Below are positions 1 through 10,971 of a stretch of 64,000 nt of DNA, in pieces. A model generated the notes under the pieces. That model ran no database searches, had not been told where the DNA came from, and saw nothing but the letters and a program-made list of their open reading frames with translations. The DNA lies in contig NEEC01000017.1 of NCBI GenBank assembly GCA_002189035.1, forward strand, positions 1,116,001-1,180,000. Reading direction: 5' to 3'. Made by a program: the position numbers and the translations under genes. Numbering within the stretch: position 1 is the stretch's first letter; every line of letters begins with the position of its first letter. Origin of the DNA: Utricularia gibba. Taxonomy: Eukaryota; Streptophyta; Magnoliopsida; Lamiales; Lentibulariaceae.

Positions 1-610
1 ACAAAGTCAAGATCCAGGTTCATTTCCAAAAACAATCTATATGATATGAATGCATGTTCGTGCATGCTTAAGGATGTGTGTAGTTTGATGTCTTCCTACC
101 TTTGTAGGAAAAAGGAAGCCAGATGGTGGAGAAGGTAACCAATACTGGGCAATCTGCTTAAGAATCAGTGCAACAGGTAAGCCTCCTAAGTCAGCTCATA
201 AACCAACATGAGCACCATGATCACTACAAAAAATCTTGAATGATTTCCCCACTGGGACGTCATCTTTTTTAGTTTTAAATATTGTGGTGTTCTTAAGGGC
301 TGCGGACCAGGTGTAGGCTAAGGCGCATGGCGCTGTGGATTCAATTGGGATTAACAAATGAGGAGCTCTTCACCCACGCTGTAGTTGTTTCTTCGGAGAC
401 TTGATTCTTATCAAATGAATTCCAATGTTCCTTGGTTGTTTCCACATCTGTACTTGGATGATCACTCTTGAACAAAATCTTGGGACTTATGGCATAAAGG
501 CAAAAGCTAAGTTTGTAGATTCTTGTGGGGCTAAAATGGAATTGAGGTTTATTTATTGTGGTGAAAATGAATTTATGTAAAGTTGTGGAACCAATCGCGA
601 TCTTTAAACA
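1..610 (+). pseudogene. Decayed copy of the small LEA-like gene at 14106-14459
   Basis: This stretch matches, base after base, the intact LEA-like gene on the opposite strand at about 13900-14459: end of exon 1 and intron 1 (1-107), exon 2 (108-176), intron 2, exon 3 (299-361) and about 240 bases of 3' flank. Exon 2 keeps the 69-base length and its GT donor at 177, but codon 18 of that exon is TAA (159-161). Exon 3 has TAG at 314-316, and the AG of its acceptor has become GG just before 299, while the terminal TGA (359-361) and the downstream bases remain alike. The first exon lies mostly beyond the left edge. Two stops and a lost splice site make it a pseudogene; similarity of introns and flank shows a DNA-level duplication, not a retrocopy. 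The boundary near 610 is where I stop seeing similarity. Confidence 0.85.
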
Positions 611-1815
611 AAGATAGAAAGAAAAAGATTCAACCCCCTCAGATTGTCGTGATAATAGAAGACTGGACTTTGGAAGACCTTTTGGATCTTATTGTGCATT
701 GCTTAGACTTCAACGTCAAAAATGAATTAAGGAATACAAATTTGATAGGTTTTATTTATGTTGACTGAAAATGAATAAGAAAAATATTACAAATTGGGTA
801 ATCCAATTTTTTTAAAGATATTTCTAATTACTCTTTTGATCAACTATCATTGGTATTCAAGTGATTTATTATAAAAGTAGATACTCTTTTACGAAGCATG
901 AACAATCAAATAAAATACAATCGAATGCATAAAATTAGAAACATCCCTAATCTTACGTAAGACGAGGATGATCATCCAAAACCAAGTATTTACTGAATAA
1001 ACTTTCTTCATCAATATATTAATTAAATAATCCAACAACTTAACAGTTGAATGATTATTTTCAAATCGATTCCGCATTGAAAAATCTTGTATTTCATGTT
1101 TTATTCAATGTTCATTTCCCCACATAGAATCGAACACAAAGGTCAACGACATCGATGCGAATCAAAATGGGTCGGATCAAGTCATACCCGAAAACCCAAG
1201 AAAAACCACAGAAAACAAAATGAATAAATTAAAAATGGAAGTCACACCTCAAATGTCGACAACGCACCGCAGATGAGATGGGATGAAGGGGTCCCGCAGC
1301 TCGAACCCATTGAGTTCATCTCGTACGAGGTTGTTGCCTTGTCATGTCACAGCCACAGGTTGGGTGATGGGCATTTATCTTGTAAGAACAAAGTGTTGGG
1401 GAATAATAGGGTATGCTAATTTGGCTCTGCCTCTCTCTTTTCAATATTCCCCATATTTTTCACGTGCGCTTTTGCAGAAGTTGGTTGCCATGTGAATTGG
1501 ATTCAACCAAGTTTTAATTACAAAGTGAAGTAGGATGCCCTAAACTTCTCCCCACATGTGTGCATTACAAGGAGAGCTGTGATTGAGTACAGTAGGGTGT
1601 ACACTGGTTGCGATGCCCCACCCACTGCATTAAATGTCCCCCCACGCAGACTCCAAAGTCCAAAGCAAGCTCCCTCTGATGGCATCATCATCATCAGTAT
1701 CACTGTGGAGTGCTCTAAAAGTAGAGCTTTCCCTTCTTTTTTAGGGTTTTCAGGAGGGGTTGCAGTTTTAGCCAAGGAGGAGGCTAAATCTGTGCACGAC
1801 AGCAAGTCATCCAAC
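611..1815. other. Upstream region of the MADS gene
   Basis: No gene is recognised. The first part is AT-rich; from about 1270 the composition becomes balanced and the stretch is probably promoter and 5' leader of the MADS gene. The reading frame of the MADS exon stays open back to 1558, but the residues before the MGRGK start resemble nothing in the family, so I treat them as leader. A 61-codon ORF at 583-768 is unrecognised and overlaps the tail of the LEA duplication. Confidence 0.5.
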
Positions 1816-3679
1816 ATGGGAAGGGGAAAAATTGAGCTGAAGAGGATAGAAAACAAAATCAAGAGACAAGTCACTTTTGCCAAGAGGAGAAACGGGATTC
1901 TGAAAAAGGCTTACGAGCTCTCTGTTCTCTGTGACGCTGAAGTTGCTCTCATCATCTTCTCCAACCGTGGCAAGCTTTACGAGTTCTCCAGCTCCTCTAA
2001 GTAATCTCTGTCTTAACTTAACCCTTTTTAGTGTTCTTGATTAGTCTCCTTGGTTGCAAAACCGCATGGAATCTCAATTATGATATTCATTCTTTTGTTT
2101 CTGAACCTGTCTGCGTTCTTTCTGCTTGCAATTGTCCAGTGAATGAGCTTATTGTTCTCCGGTCTGAACCTCACTTGCTTTTCTTTTAACCGGCTTAAAA
2201 TGCATCATGCGTGTACCTTTCTTCGGTAAGAGAGAAGATTCCTCCAAGGCATCCCAGTTCTCCGAATGCAAGAGAAACGAAAAAAATAGGGTTTTTTCAT
2301 CACTATTTGATTCCTGAGTCCTTTGATTACTATACATGAAGGATCTGGGAAGTCTTTTCTTAATTTATTTTTTCTAAGAAGAGATCTTGAAACCAAGTTT
2401 TCTTCATTTTTCATATGTTGGTACCACTGGTCTGCTTCACTGACATGTACCTGATTTGTTGTCAGACTTAGCCTTGCCAGTTAAATTCATTTGTCTCTAG
2501 TGTTACTATAGTCATGATCCTTGTGACGTGTTGTTTGTCTAGCAAATTTCTCAAAAGTCGGTAATCGTGTTTTTTTTTTTTTGTGTGTGGAATGTGAACT
2601 TTTTTGTTGATCTTTATTTGTGTGTGCAGTATGATGGAGACCATTGAGAAGTATCAGAAATGCTGCTTTGGTTCCATGGAAGCTACTGCTACAGACCGGG
2701 AGAAGGAGGTAAGGCGAATAACTCCATATGGATACGATTCCCTTCGTAGCATTGCCCCAATTCATGTGGCAAGTTCCTTAAATTGAGCGTGCAGCAAACC
2801 AGCTACATGGAATATCTGCAACTGAAATCCAGATACCAAGAGCTCCAGCAACTTCAAAGGTAGCTTCATTCAATAAGATCAGATGAAATCGATTTGAATC
2901 GTGATCCATAACATCTATGCAGCAAATCTGAACTCCCTTTGCAGACAACTTTTGGGAGAGGACTTGAAATCACTAAACCTCAGAGATCTTGAAGCCATTG
3001 AGAAACAATTGCAGTCGTCTTTGAAGGCCATTGGATCCAAGGGAGTAGGATCTTCATTCCCCTTGTTTAGCAGTGCTTTCTTCACTTTTTTGTGATACAA
3101 AGAAATAATGTTTCACTCGTGCAGACACAGCGCATGCTTGACCAGCTCCATGATCTCCAAGCAAAGGTAATGTACATGAACTTACTTTCATTAGCTTATT
3201 ATTTGCGCATTTTATAGTGATCGACTATAGTTTCCAAGCATCATTTAGTCTCAGCGTTTGATCTTGCAGGAGAGAATGATGATGGATGCTAACAAAGCTC
3301 TTGAAAAGAAGGTATGTGTTGCTGTAGCTGGTGAAGTACACAGTGCATCAAGTCTCATGCAGAACTCAATCCTTTTTGTTTTTTATCAGCTGGAAGAAAT
3401 CTGTGCAGCTAATGAGGTGCATCAGACTTGGGTTGTAGGGCAACAAAGCAGTCAGATTCCTCAATCCCAAGGCTTCTTCCAGCCTCTTGACTGCAATTCA
3501 AATCTTCAAACAGGGTACTGCAGAAACATGGCGCTCTTTCTGATCATCATCTCTATGAATGTTTTTAACTCTTTGTAGGCGTAAACAGATACCACAAACC
3601 AGGGAGCTCCGGCAAGACGACTATGGCCACATCGTATAGCCGCAACGTTAGTGGATCAGTTCCTGTCTGGATGCTTTGA
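1816..3679 (+). CDS. SEPALLATA-like (E-class) MIKC MADS-box transcription factor
   Basis: Eight exons: 1816-2000, 2630-2708, 2795-2859, 2945-3044, 3125-3166, 3270-3311, 3390-3514 and 3589-3679. They join to 243 codons (242 residues), the usual size for the class, and exon sizes (185, 79, 65, 100, 42, 42) follow the classical MIKC pattern. The MADS domain starts [15 protein letters not shown] and is complete; the K domain contains [20 protein letters not shown]. The C-terminus carries SEP motif I ([14 protein letters not shown]) and ends [10 protein letters not shown], the SEP motif II signature, which separates it from AGL6 and AP1 relatives. E-class proteins are nuclear and bind CArG boxes as partners of A, B, C and D class floral homeotic MADS proteins in tetramers. 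The last acceptor must be the CAG ending at 3588; the TAG ending at 3578 would shift the frame and lose motif II. Which SEP subclade (SEP1/2, SEP3, SEP4/FBP9) cannot be settled by eye. Confidence 0.95.
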
Positions 3680-4154
3680 AAGAAAGGCTGAAGGCGCCTC
3701 TAAAGAAGCACATAGATACTCAGAAATAGTTTCATCAATAAATATGGTGCTCAGGGCTCATTCTCAAGCCTACCAAACTTGGAGTTTCTTTCGAACTGTT
3801 AATACCTTTGTGACATGAACTTGCTTATGTTACTGCTACTCAGTGGCAAGAATATTGGACTATCAAAAGGGGCAGATACCTACTTTAGGTGTCCAATCAC
3901 GACAGGCAAAGAATGTCTGTCTGGAGGGGCTTTTTTTTATTAAAAAAGTGTCAACAGCTTGAAACAGAACCACATAACATTGAGGCACACAAGGAGGTTA
4001 CAGAGTTCATTCCAGAAAACGTCACCCAAATTTAATGCTGAATTACATCATCAGCAGATAAATAGTTAAAAGCACTTATCTTCAGCAAGTTGTATTTACG
4101 ATGGCCCTACTTCTACAACACCCCCCTGGTTTCGGATTTGCTGGTACTGAGCTT
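3680..4154. other. Shared 3' flank of two convergent genes
   Basis: Contains the 3' untranslated regions of the MADS gene (+) and the RING gene (-). Apart from short T/A runs near 3930-3945 I see no further structure. Confidence 0.6.
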
Positions 4155-5497
4155 TCAACAGCTTGTTTCGTCGAAAGCCATAACCTGGGAAGCGAGAATA
4201 GAGGGTCAAGACTCTACTATCGAACGTGTTTACTCAAAACAGATAGAGACTACCAAATTTACCTTCCCACACACAGGGCATCTATCACTTCTTTCCATCC
4301 ATTCATATATACAGCCAAGATGGAAATGGTGAGCACAGTTAGTGATAATTTTTGGGTTCTCCGAGGTATATTCTGAAGGAAAACAAAGGAACATATGGAT
4401 CAAATGGATCTACTTATATGCAGCAGCAGCGATGCAAAGGTAATAAACTGGCATGCAGGTAATGTGGCATGAGAAGGTTATATTGAAATATGACTGATGC
4501 ATCCAAAAAAGAGAATGTGAGAACGAAAATATTGCTGGAAATATACCATCGAGACATGTGGGGCAGACATCTTCATCTTCCGAAGATGTGTGGATATGGG
4601 TGTACCCGGAAGTTGACTTTACAGTGGAGAACTTATGAGATGATTTCAAATTATAATCTCTGGAGTCTTCTTCACAGTTAAACTGACTCCATTTGCTTTT
4701 GATGTTCAGTGATTCAGACGTATCATCAGTTTCACTACTTCTAAATGGTTCAGTCTCCTCATGCAAATGGCTAGAGCCTTTCTCTCTTCGAGAAACCAGT
4801 CCATCACGCTGCAATCGGAAATATCTTGGATCTGCGTCATAAGGAAGAGGCCTTGGAGGAGGATGAAACATATCAACAAAAGAGCTATCCATTGACCCCA
4901 TTGGATTCAGAGATGTTGCTCCTGGAGATGACAAAGCCAACACATGCTGCTCCCCTCTGTGAAACAGAGAGGCGTACTGCAGAATATAAAATTAGAATGA
5001 TTCATCTCATAGGTGATGGGATGAATGCAATAAAAGCATCTTTAGATAAAGCATTTTGAAGAACTACACACACTTAATCCCCATCAGCAAGGCCATGCAT
5101 AGACGTGCACTTTAGATAAAATTTTATGCACTTTCAACCATAATGCCAATGTTTGTTCACAATTAGGAAGAACTCAGCATCCACAAAAGCTTGACATAGC
5201 GGAAACGTACAATAGTGAATCAAGTGTCTCATAGAATACTACGCAAAACAAAAACAAAAAAAAAAGTAAATCATCCAAAGCATGAAAGAAACCAGGCTGA
5301 TAACAGATGTCTACACTGAGATATCATGCGAAGTACCATGTATCCGCTAAAAAATGAACCTGCAAACAGTATCTACTTACCACCTGAATGAAATACTGAA
5401 GGCAGCAACGAAGACACATACAGTTTCTGTAAAATGCACTGTTTGGGTTAATGAAATCCTCGAAATCATCCCTCAGGCAGCAACAAGCAGCACCCAT
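4155..5497 (-). CDS. Membrane-anchored RING-H2 E3 ubiquitin ligase (At3g02290-like)
   Basis: Four exons read on the minus strand: 5497-5381, 4976-4547, 4372-4263 and 4184-4155, giving 229 codons (228 residues). The protein begins MGAACCCLRDDFEDFINPN; Gly2 followed by a Cys cluster suggests N-myristoylation plus palmitoylation, hence membrane attachment without a transmembrane helix. The middle carries the conserved block PPPRPLPYDADPRYF and LQRDGLVSRREKGSSH. The C-terminal third holds a RING-H2 finger starting CPTCLDEYTSENPK, with HHFHLGC in the centre and CPVCGK at the end, so all eight zinc ligands are present. The tail is VMAFDETSC. This matches the small plant E3 family around Arabidopsis At3g02290 in length and order. 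Substrates are unknown. The upstream stretch 5498-6260 is probably leader with an intron. Confidence 0.93.
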
Positions 5498-7978
5498 TGT
5501 TATAAAAGAATCTTATTCTCAATAGTATAGGCCCCCACAATATCTTTATGGGATTTCGCTTGATCACATGAAGAAAAAGATGATCAAATTCCAAGACTTT
5601 TCATAAAACTAAAATCTCAATGAGAGAGGACAGAAGCCCGCATCTTTTGCGAACCAACACCCTCTCCCACAGGAAACCATACTAAATACCCTGTCCTTGT
5701 CTGGAAAGACCTACAACAGAATGATCAATCGGATACAAAGTCAATATCTTGCAACAAATATTCCGTACAATGAAATTCATACAGCTACAAGACAGAATTT
5801 TCGGAATAATCAGTGCTTCAAGAAGTCGCCCAATACTCGATCGTCCATCAAAGGAACACCCAAAATTGCCGATACATGAAGGAAGAAAACCCAGCTCAGA
5901 AATCCGAATACATCCGTCTGTCAGATGAAAGGAACCCAGAAACAGGGAAGGGGCAAAACCAAAAAGTTTCTCAAAGGAAACCCACAAAAAATCATAAAAA
6001 CTCGAAACCCAGTTGCGATTACACGATCCCAACCCACTTCAATTCAGCGTTCGCAACAGATTACCACAAAAATATAACGAACAAAAACGAAAATTTGGGC
6101 TCGTCGAGGCCAGAAACAATACCAAGATATATATTATACAATATCCTTGTATTCCATAATCCGATCAGAGGGGTGCGTGAACTTCGCTAGGAAAAAAAAA
6201 AAAAGACCGCCTGTAATCTCGTAACAGAAAAGAGCTGGGAAGAAAGGCGCAGGGTTAAAGCTCCATGCTTCGCCGGTCCGGGTGCTGGGTCAAAATTGTA
6301 ACAGTGGGTGTGATGTTTTCTCAAGACTGGAGTCTGCTGTTGTTTCTATTTTTGGTGAGCATTCACAACTTGTCTACAAAATGGTCACCCACGTGTCATA
6401 CTATAATCGTCCAACGGTCGATGCCAACATCTTTTATCTCAACGAAAAAAATGGTGGTGAGTATAAATAGTTTTTTTTGTGTAATAGTCATCTTAAATTA
6501 TTTTTTTGTAAACAATTTATCTTTAAATTTATGAAAGTGTATATTTAACATTTTATGCTATCAAAATTAATCGATTTTAATTTTAATATCGTTATAATAG
6601 TGTAACGCAATATAACCCATCATTTTGAATTACATGAGATGTTAACGCAATCTAATTATCATCTTTTTAGATCATATAAAACGTAAACACAATATAATTC
6701 TAATAAGAATATCATTTAATTTACCAAACTTTATATATAAATGTGAAAAGTACTAATCAAAATTTTGTTGGATTTGAAATCAAAACCATTTTATGATATT
6801 GTGAACCAATTTATTTTTAAAAAATTTTGAAAATTATTTAAGTCTTCATTACATGATTTTAAAACTTGAAAATTAAACTTTTTATATTGATTGAAACTTG
6901 ATTTGTTATTCTTATAATTTTCTCAAAAAAACCCTAATTGATGTGGAATGATCAAATTTGTGCACATACTAATCAAAATAATCATTCAAAATTCATATCC
7001 CAATTATGAGGATGATTCAACTTCTCATTAATAGCTAGGGATTAGGAAGGGAATAATGGAGCTAAAAGAAGACTGGTTTTTTAGACAAGTGTTGGGGAAG
7101 TGGGCACCAGATGGAGAGGAGGAAGATAGCAAGGCCCATTCATGATTGTGGGGATGACATTGTTCATGAAAGACATTATCCTAAAAGGACTTGCAAAAAG
7201 GGAAATGTTTATTTATTTTATGGATGTTTTCTGTAATCATAAATCATCATAATATTATTTTTTTTCCTCAGAAATAGCCATTGCAATAAGATAGAATGGC
7301 CATTACTATAAGGAAAAATCCATATTTTAGAATTACACATGAAACCTAAATATATAAAAATGTAAATTATATTAAAAAATATTATATTTAATCAATTATT
7401 AATAATCTGTAATTATATATATATATATATTTATTTATTTATTTATATATATTTGATTATTTTATTTTAAAACTCCAATTAGAACAAACATATTTTAAAA
7501 TGTTTGTTTTAATACTCATTCTCAAATTAAACTAGTAATTGTTCTAGTCAATTTTTTTTTTGTAATTGTAGGTCATGTTTAAATCATAAATCGATTTAAT
7601 TTTTATTACCTAAATCTAATACATCTCCTTATATTTTTGTTCTAATATTTTCTACTAAAGAGATTTTAATCTAATGTGAGTAGCATCCTAGTTTTCATGT
7701 TTTTCAAATCATCATTCCATGTGTGTTTCCATTTCTCATTAAGAACTTAACAATATGCTAAAAACGATTGGAAATTTAATTGTTTATAAAATGAAAATTT
7801 TTCAAGCCACAATAAGTTTAAATAAAAATTCTTTCAATTTTAAATTTATTAATCGAACACAGTATAATTTACAGTCTATTATTCTATAGCTATTTAATTT
7901 CATTTTTGTATTTCAAAAAAGTAGAATCTGGGCCGAAAAACATGAACTTACGACACAACAATGGCAGAGAATGGGTGG
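5498..7978. other. Leader/promoter of the RING gene and AT-rich spacer
   Basis: The part to about 6260 is balanced in composition and probably holds the 5' leader (possibly with an intron) and start of the RING gene on the minus strand. From 6470 on the DNA is AT-rich, with a (TA)n-(TTTA)n tract near 7410-7450. No coding frame with family resemblance was found. Confidence 0.5.
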
Positions 7979-8300
7979 GTATCTTCTAGGGGTGGGGTTT
8001 TTTTTTTTAAAAAAAAAACCCATTTAGTTAAATGTAAGTAAATTTGGGTTTTTTTAAATTTTTTTTAAAAATACATATTTTTATAATAAAAAATAATTTA
8101 ATGTTATTAAATATTAATATGATTTAACGTATAATCATTATTTTATTACATCATTTATTTTAATATTATATATTAATAGGATTCTAATACAAAATTTTAC
8201 AATAAAAAAACCCAATTAATTTTATGTTTTTTAAAAAAAAACCCAAAACCCATTTTCGATTTTTAAAAAAATTGGGTTTTTTTCCACCCCTAGTATCTTC
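7979..8300. mobile_element. Non-autonomous hAT-type MITE with 8-bp target duplication
   Basis: The element spans 7987-8292 (306 bp). Its ends are TAGGGGTGG at the left and CCACCCCTA at the right, a perfect 9-bp inverted repeat continued inwards by T- and A-rich sequence with GGGTTT/AAACCC blocks on both sides. Directly outside lie two identical 8-base direct repeats, GTATCTTC at 7979-7986 and 8293-8300. Eight-base duplications and TAGGGGTG-type ends are the pattern of hAT superfamily elements. The interior is AT-rich and has no coding capacity, so movement would need a transposase from elsewhere. The intact duplication and ends imply a fairly recent insertion. Confidence 0.9.
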
Positions 8301-9251
8301 AGCCATTTAAAAAAATAATCAATCATACTCTCTTTCATATATTAAATTAAAAAAATTATATTATGAATAATTATTTTTCTCACATAATAGTTCACTCATG
8401 ATCAGATTTCTAATTCCTCCTGATATATTTGCTCAAACATCCAACATCCCATGCATTTAGGAATCCGATTATAATGTAATATATATTTGATAAAATTGAT
8501 GATCAATCTTTATTATTAATTATTATGTATAAGAGATACAACAAGATGGAGGCCTTGATCAATTATTAGAGCAAACAATCTTATATTTAGAAATTACGAA
8601 TTATTATTATTTAGGTAAGTTTAATATTTTCAAATATACATCGGTCAATGAGGGTCTTTGCTAATCCTACGTGGTCAAATCTTAGTCCTCTGATCGGCAT
8701 TGATTGTTATTCGTTGTCCACTTCCAGTTGTCAGCTGTCAGATGAGATGCCCTAGCGACAGAGCCCAACCCAAAAATTCATGAATGATTATTATTATTAT
8801 TTTATTGCTTAGAATATAATATAAAAAAAACGTTTAGATTTTTGGATTTTAATTATCAAGTATTTCAAAATTTGAAAAAGAATTTCGGATCCATCCGTTT
8901 GTCCGTTACTGGGCGGCGCAGGTTAGCAAAAGGAATCTTACTTATATAGGCCATGACCTAAAACGTGGAGGGAGGAGGAAGACTGCAGTTAATTGTCTGG
9001 GACAGACGCCCCTAGGAGGCCACGTGTCCGGTCACCAGATGCGCATCTCCTTGCCTGCTCCACCGCCATCACTATTACATCTACTGTGAGTTGCGAGCCT
9101 TGTGTGAATGAGATGCCAAGGGCTGTCGCCCACGTGCCGCCACCGCAAACTCCTCATTTTCTTCCCTTTTTCCTCCAATCGAAATCCACCCAGAATTTTG
9201 CCGAACCCCTTTGTCCGTAACCGTAGGGAATATTGTGCGATTTTCCGGCGA
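8301..9251 (+). promoter_or_regulatory. Promoter and leader of the ABHD17-like gene
   Basis: AT-rich to about 8880, then GC-richer towards the gene. A TATA-like TTATATAG lies at 8942-8949. Two G-box cores (CACGTG) at 9021-9026 and 9131-9136, inside CCACGTGT and CCCACGTGCC, lie within 240 bases of the start codon. G-boxes are bound by bZIP and bHLH factors, so light or ABA input is possible, but this is inference from motifs only. Confidence 0.5.
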
Positions 9252-10971
9252 ATGGGGGCCGTGACCTCTGCTCTGGCGGCGAAGTTCGCGTTTTTTCCTC
9301 CGAATCCGCCCTCGTATGGATTGGTTTTGGATGAGGGGACGGGGAGGTTGAAGATGACGGAGGTGTCGGAGAAGGAAAACGTCGACGTTTTGAAAGTTAA
9401 GACGAACAGAGGAACGGAGATCGCCGCCTTGTTCGTCAGAAGCCCGACTGCGAAGCTTACATTGCTTTACTCTCATGGGAACGCTGCTGATTTGGGACAA
9501 ATGTATGATCTTTTCACTGAACTCAGCATCCACCTCCGCGTTAATTTAATGGGGTACTCCAAAATTCTCAAATCTCATCCTCTTGTGAATCAGTTATCGA
9601 AATCTCTGTAGTTTCAAGCAATCCATGGGTAACATATGGTTCTGATTCATTGTTGGTGGATAAAAGAGCCTCCTCTTCTTTGATTTTTGTGATTTTGTAT
9701 AGGATTGTGAGCGTTTCTTTGCAAGATATAGTCACAGAAAATCATAGTCTGGACAAGCTCAATGTTATCCCACTTATGCTCTCATGGCTCAATCCTGTTT
9801 CAGTTATTCTTTTACTTGTCTGATGTTTCTGTCAATGATAAGAATCCCATGTTATGTGCTTTCTAGATATGATTACTCGGGGTATGGACAGTCTACTGGG
9901 AAGGTATGAGAAGTCGAATGTCGCTCGAAATGTAGCAACTGCGCTCTCTGTGGCCATGCTTACATTCTTTCTCTTGCTTTTTGTTGGTATTTGATATTCC
10001 CTAGCCTTCAGAGATGAACACTTACGCTGATATCCAAGCTGCTTATGAGTGTCTTAAAGAGACATATGGTGTTAAGGAAGAGGACCTGATATTATACGGG
10101 CAGTCTGTCGGAAGTGGACCTACCTTGGACTTGGCATCCCGACTGCCAAGATTACGAGCTGTTGTTCTCCACAGCCCCATCTTATCTGGACTCAGAGTTA
10201 TGTACCCTGTCAAGCACACATACTGGTTTGACATTTACAAGGTAATCCTGCTGCCTGAGGCTTCTTAGTTATTCGTTCTCTGTAGTCAGCTTGACAGTTA
10301 GCTGTTCGATGCAGAATATCGACAAGATCCCTCTGGTCCAAGCGCCAGTTTTGGTTATCCATGTATGTATGCTTTTTTTTTTTTTTTAATCAGCTGTTCG
10401 TCTTCTTTTTCCATGCCTGATTCATTTCCTTGACAGGGCACTGATGATGATGTAGTCAACTGGTCTCATGGGAAGCAGCTGTGGCAGCTGTGTAGGCAAA
10501 AGTATGAACCCCTGTGGATCAAGGGTGGAAATCATTGCAACCTTGAGCTTTATCCAGATTATATAAAGCATTTGAAGAAGTTCATATGTGCTGTCGAGAA
10601 GTTGGGGCCTTATCGAGCATCAGACAACAGGGGCACGGATGGCCGGCCCAGAAACAGCACAGATCGAAGGTCAAGGTCAAGTACAGATCAAAGGGAAATG
10701 CCTAGAATGAGCAGAGACAGCACTGACAGGAGGGACAGATCTAGAAAAAGCGTGGATTACTCAGACAAGCTGAGTAATGTTGCAGAACAGCCGGAGAGAT
10801 CAAGGAACAGCATCGACCGGTTAGTAATGTTTCTTGTCATCTTATCACATCATTCATCATCCCAGAAAACAAGACAGTAGAGTGCTGGAACTACTCAATC
10901 ATTGCAGGTTTGGAGGGATCATGAGGTCTGCCGTTTTGTGCAACATCAACTGCTTCAAGCCGGTGTCTTGA
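9252..10971 (+). CDS. ABHD17-like alpha/beta hydrolase with Ser/Thr/Arg-rich tail
   Basis: Six exons: 9252-9553, 9867-9903, 10005-10241, 10315-10362, 10437-10819 and 10908-10971, joining to 357 codons (356 residues). It starts [20 protein letters not shown], typical of the ABHD17/WAV2-like group. The oxyanion-side motif [14 protein letters not shown] is near residue 75; the nucleophile elbow YGQSVGSGP puts Ser at about 147; the acid lies in HGTDDDVV at about 211-213; the catalytic His is in KGGNHCNLE at about 241. All three catalytic parts are present. Human ABHD17 enzymes remove palmitate from proteins; a depalmitoylase role here is by family only. From about residue 265 the tail is a string of imperfect [16 protein letters not shown]-like units, presumably disordered and phosphorylatable. 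A diverged second copy of the last intron-exon junction lies downstream (about 11013-11083). Confidence 0.92.

Noticed and set aside
583-768. 61-codon ORF near the left edge
   Set aside because: Begins inside the duplicated LEA flank and has no recognised similarity.
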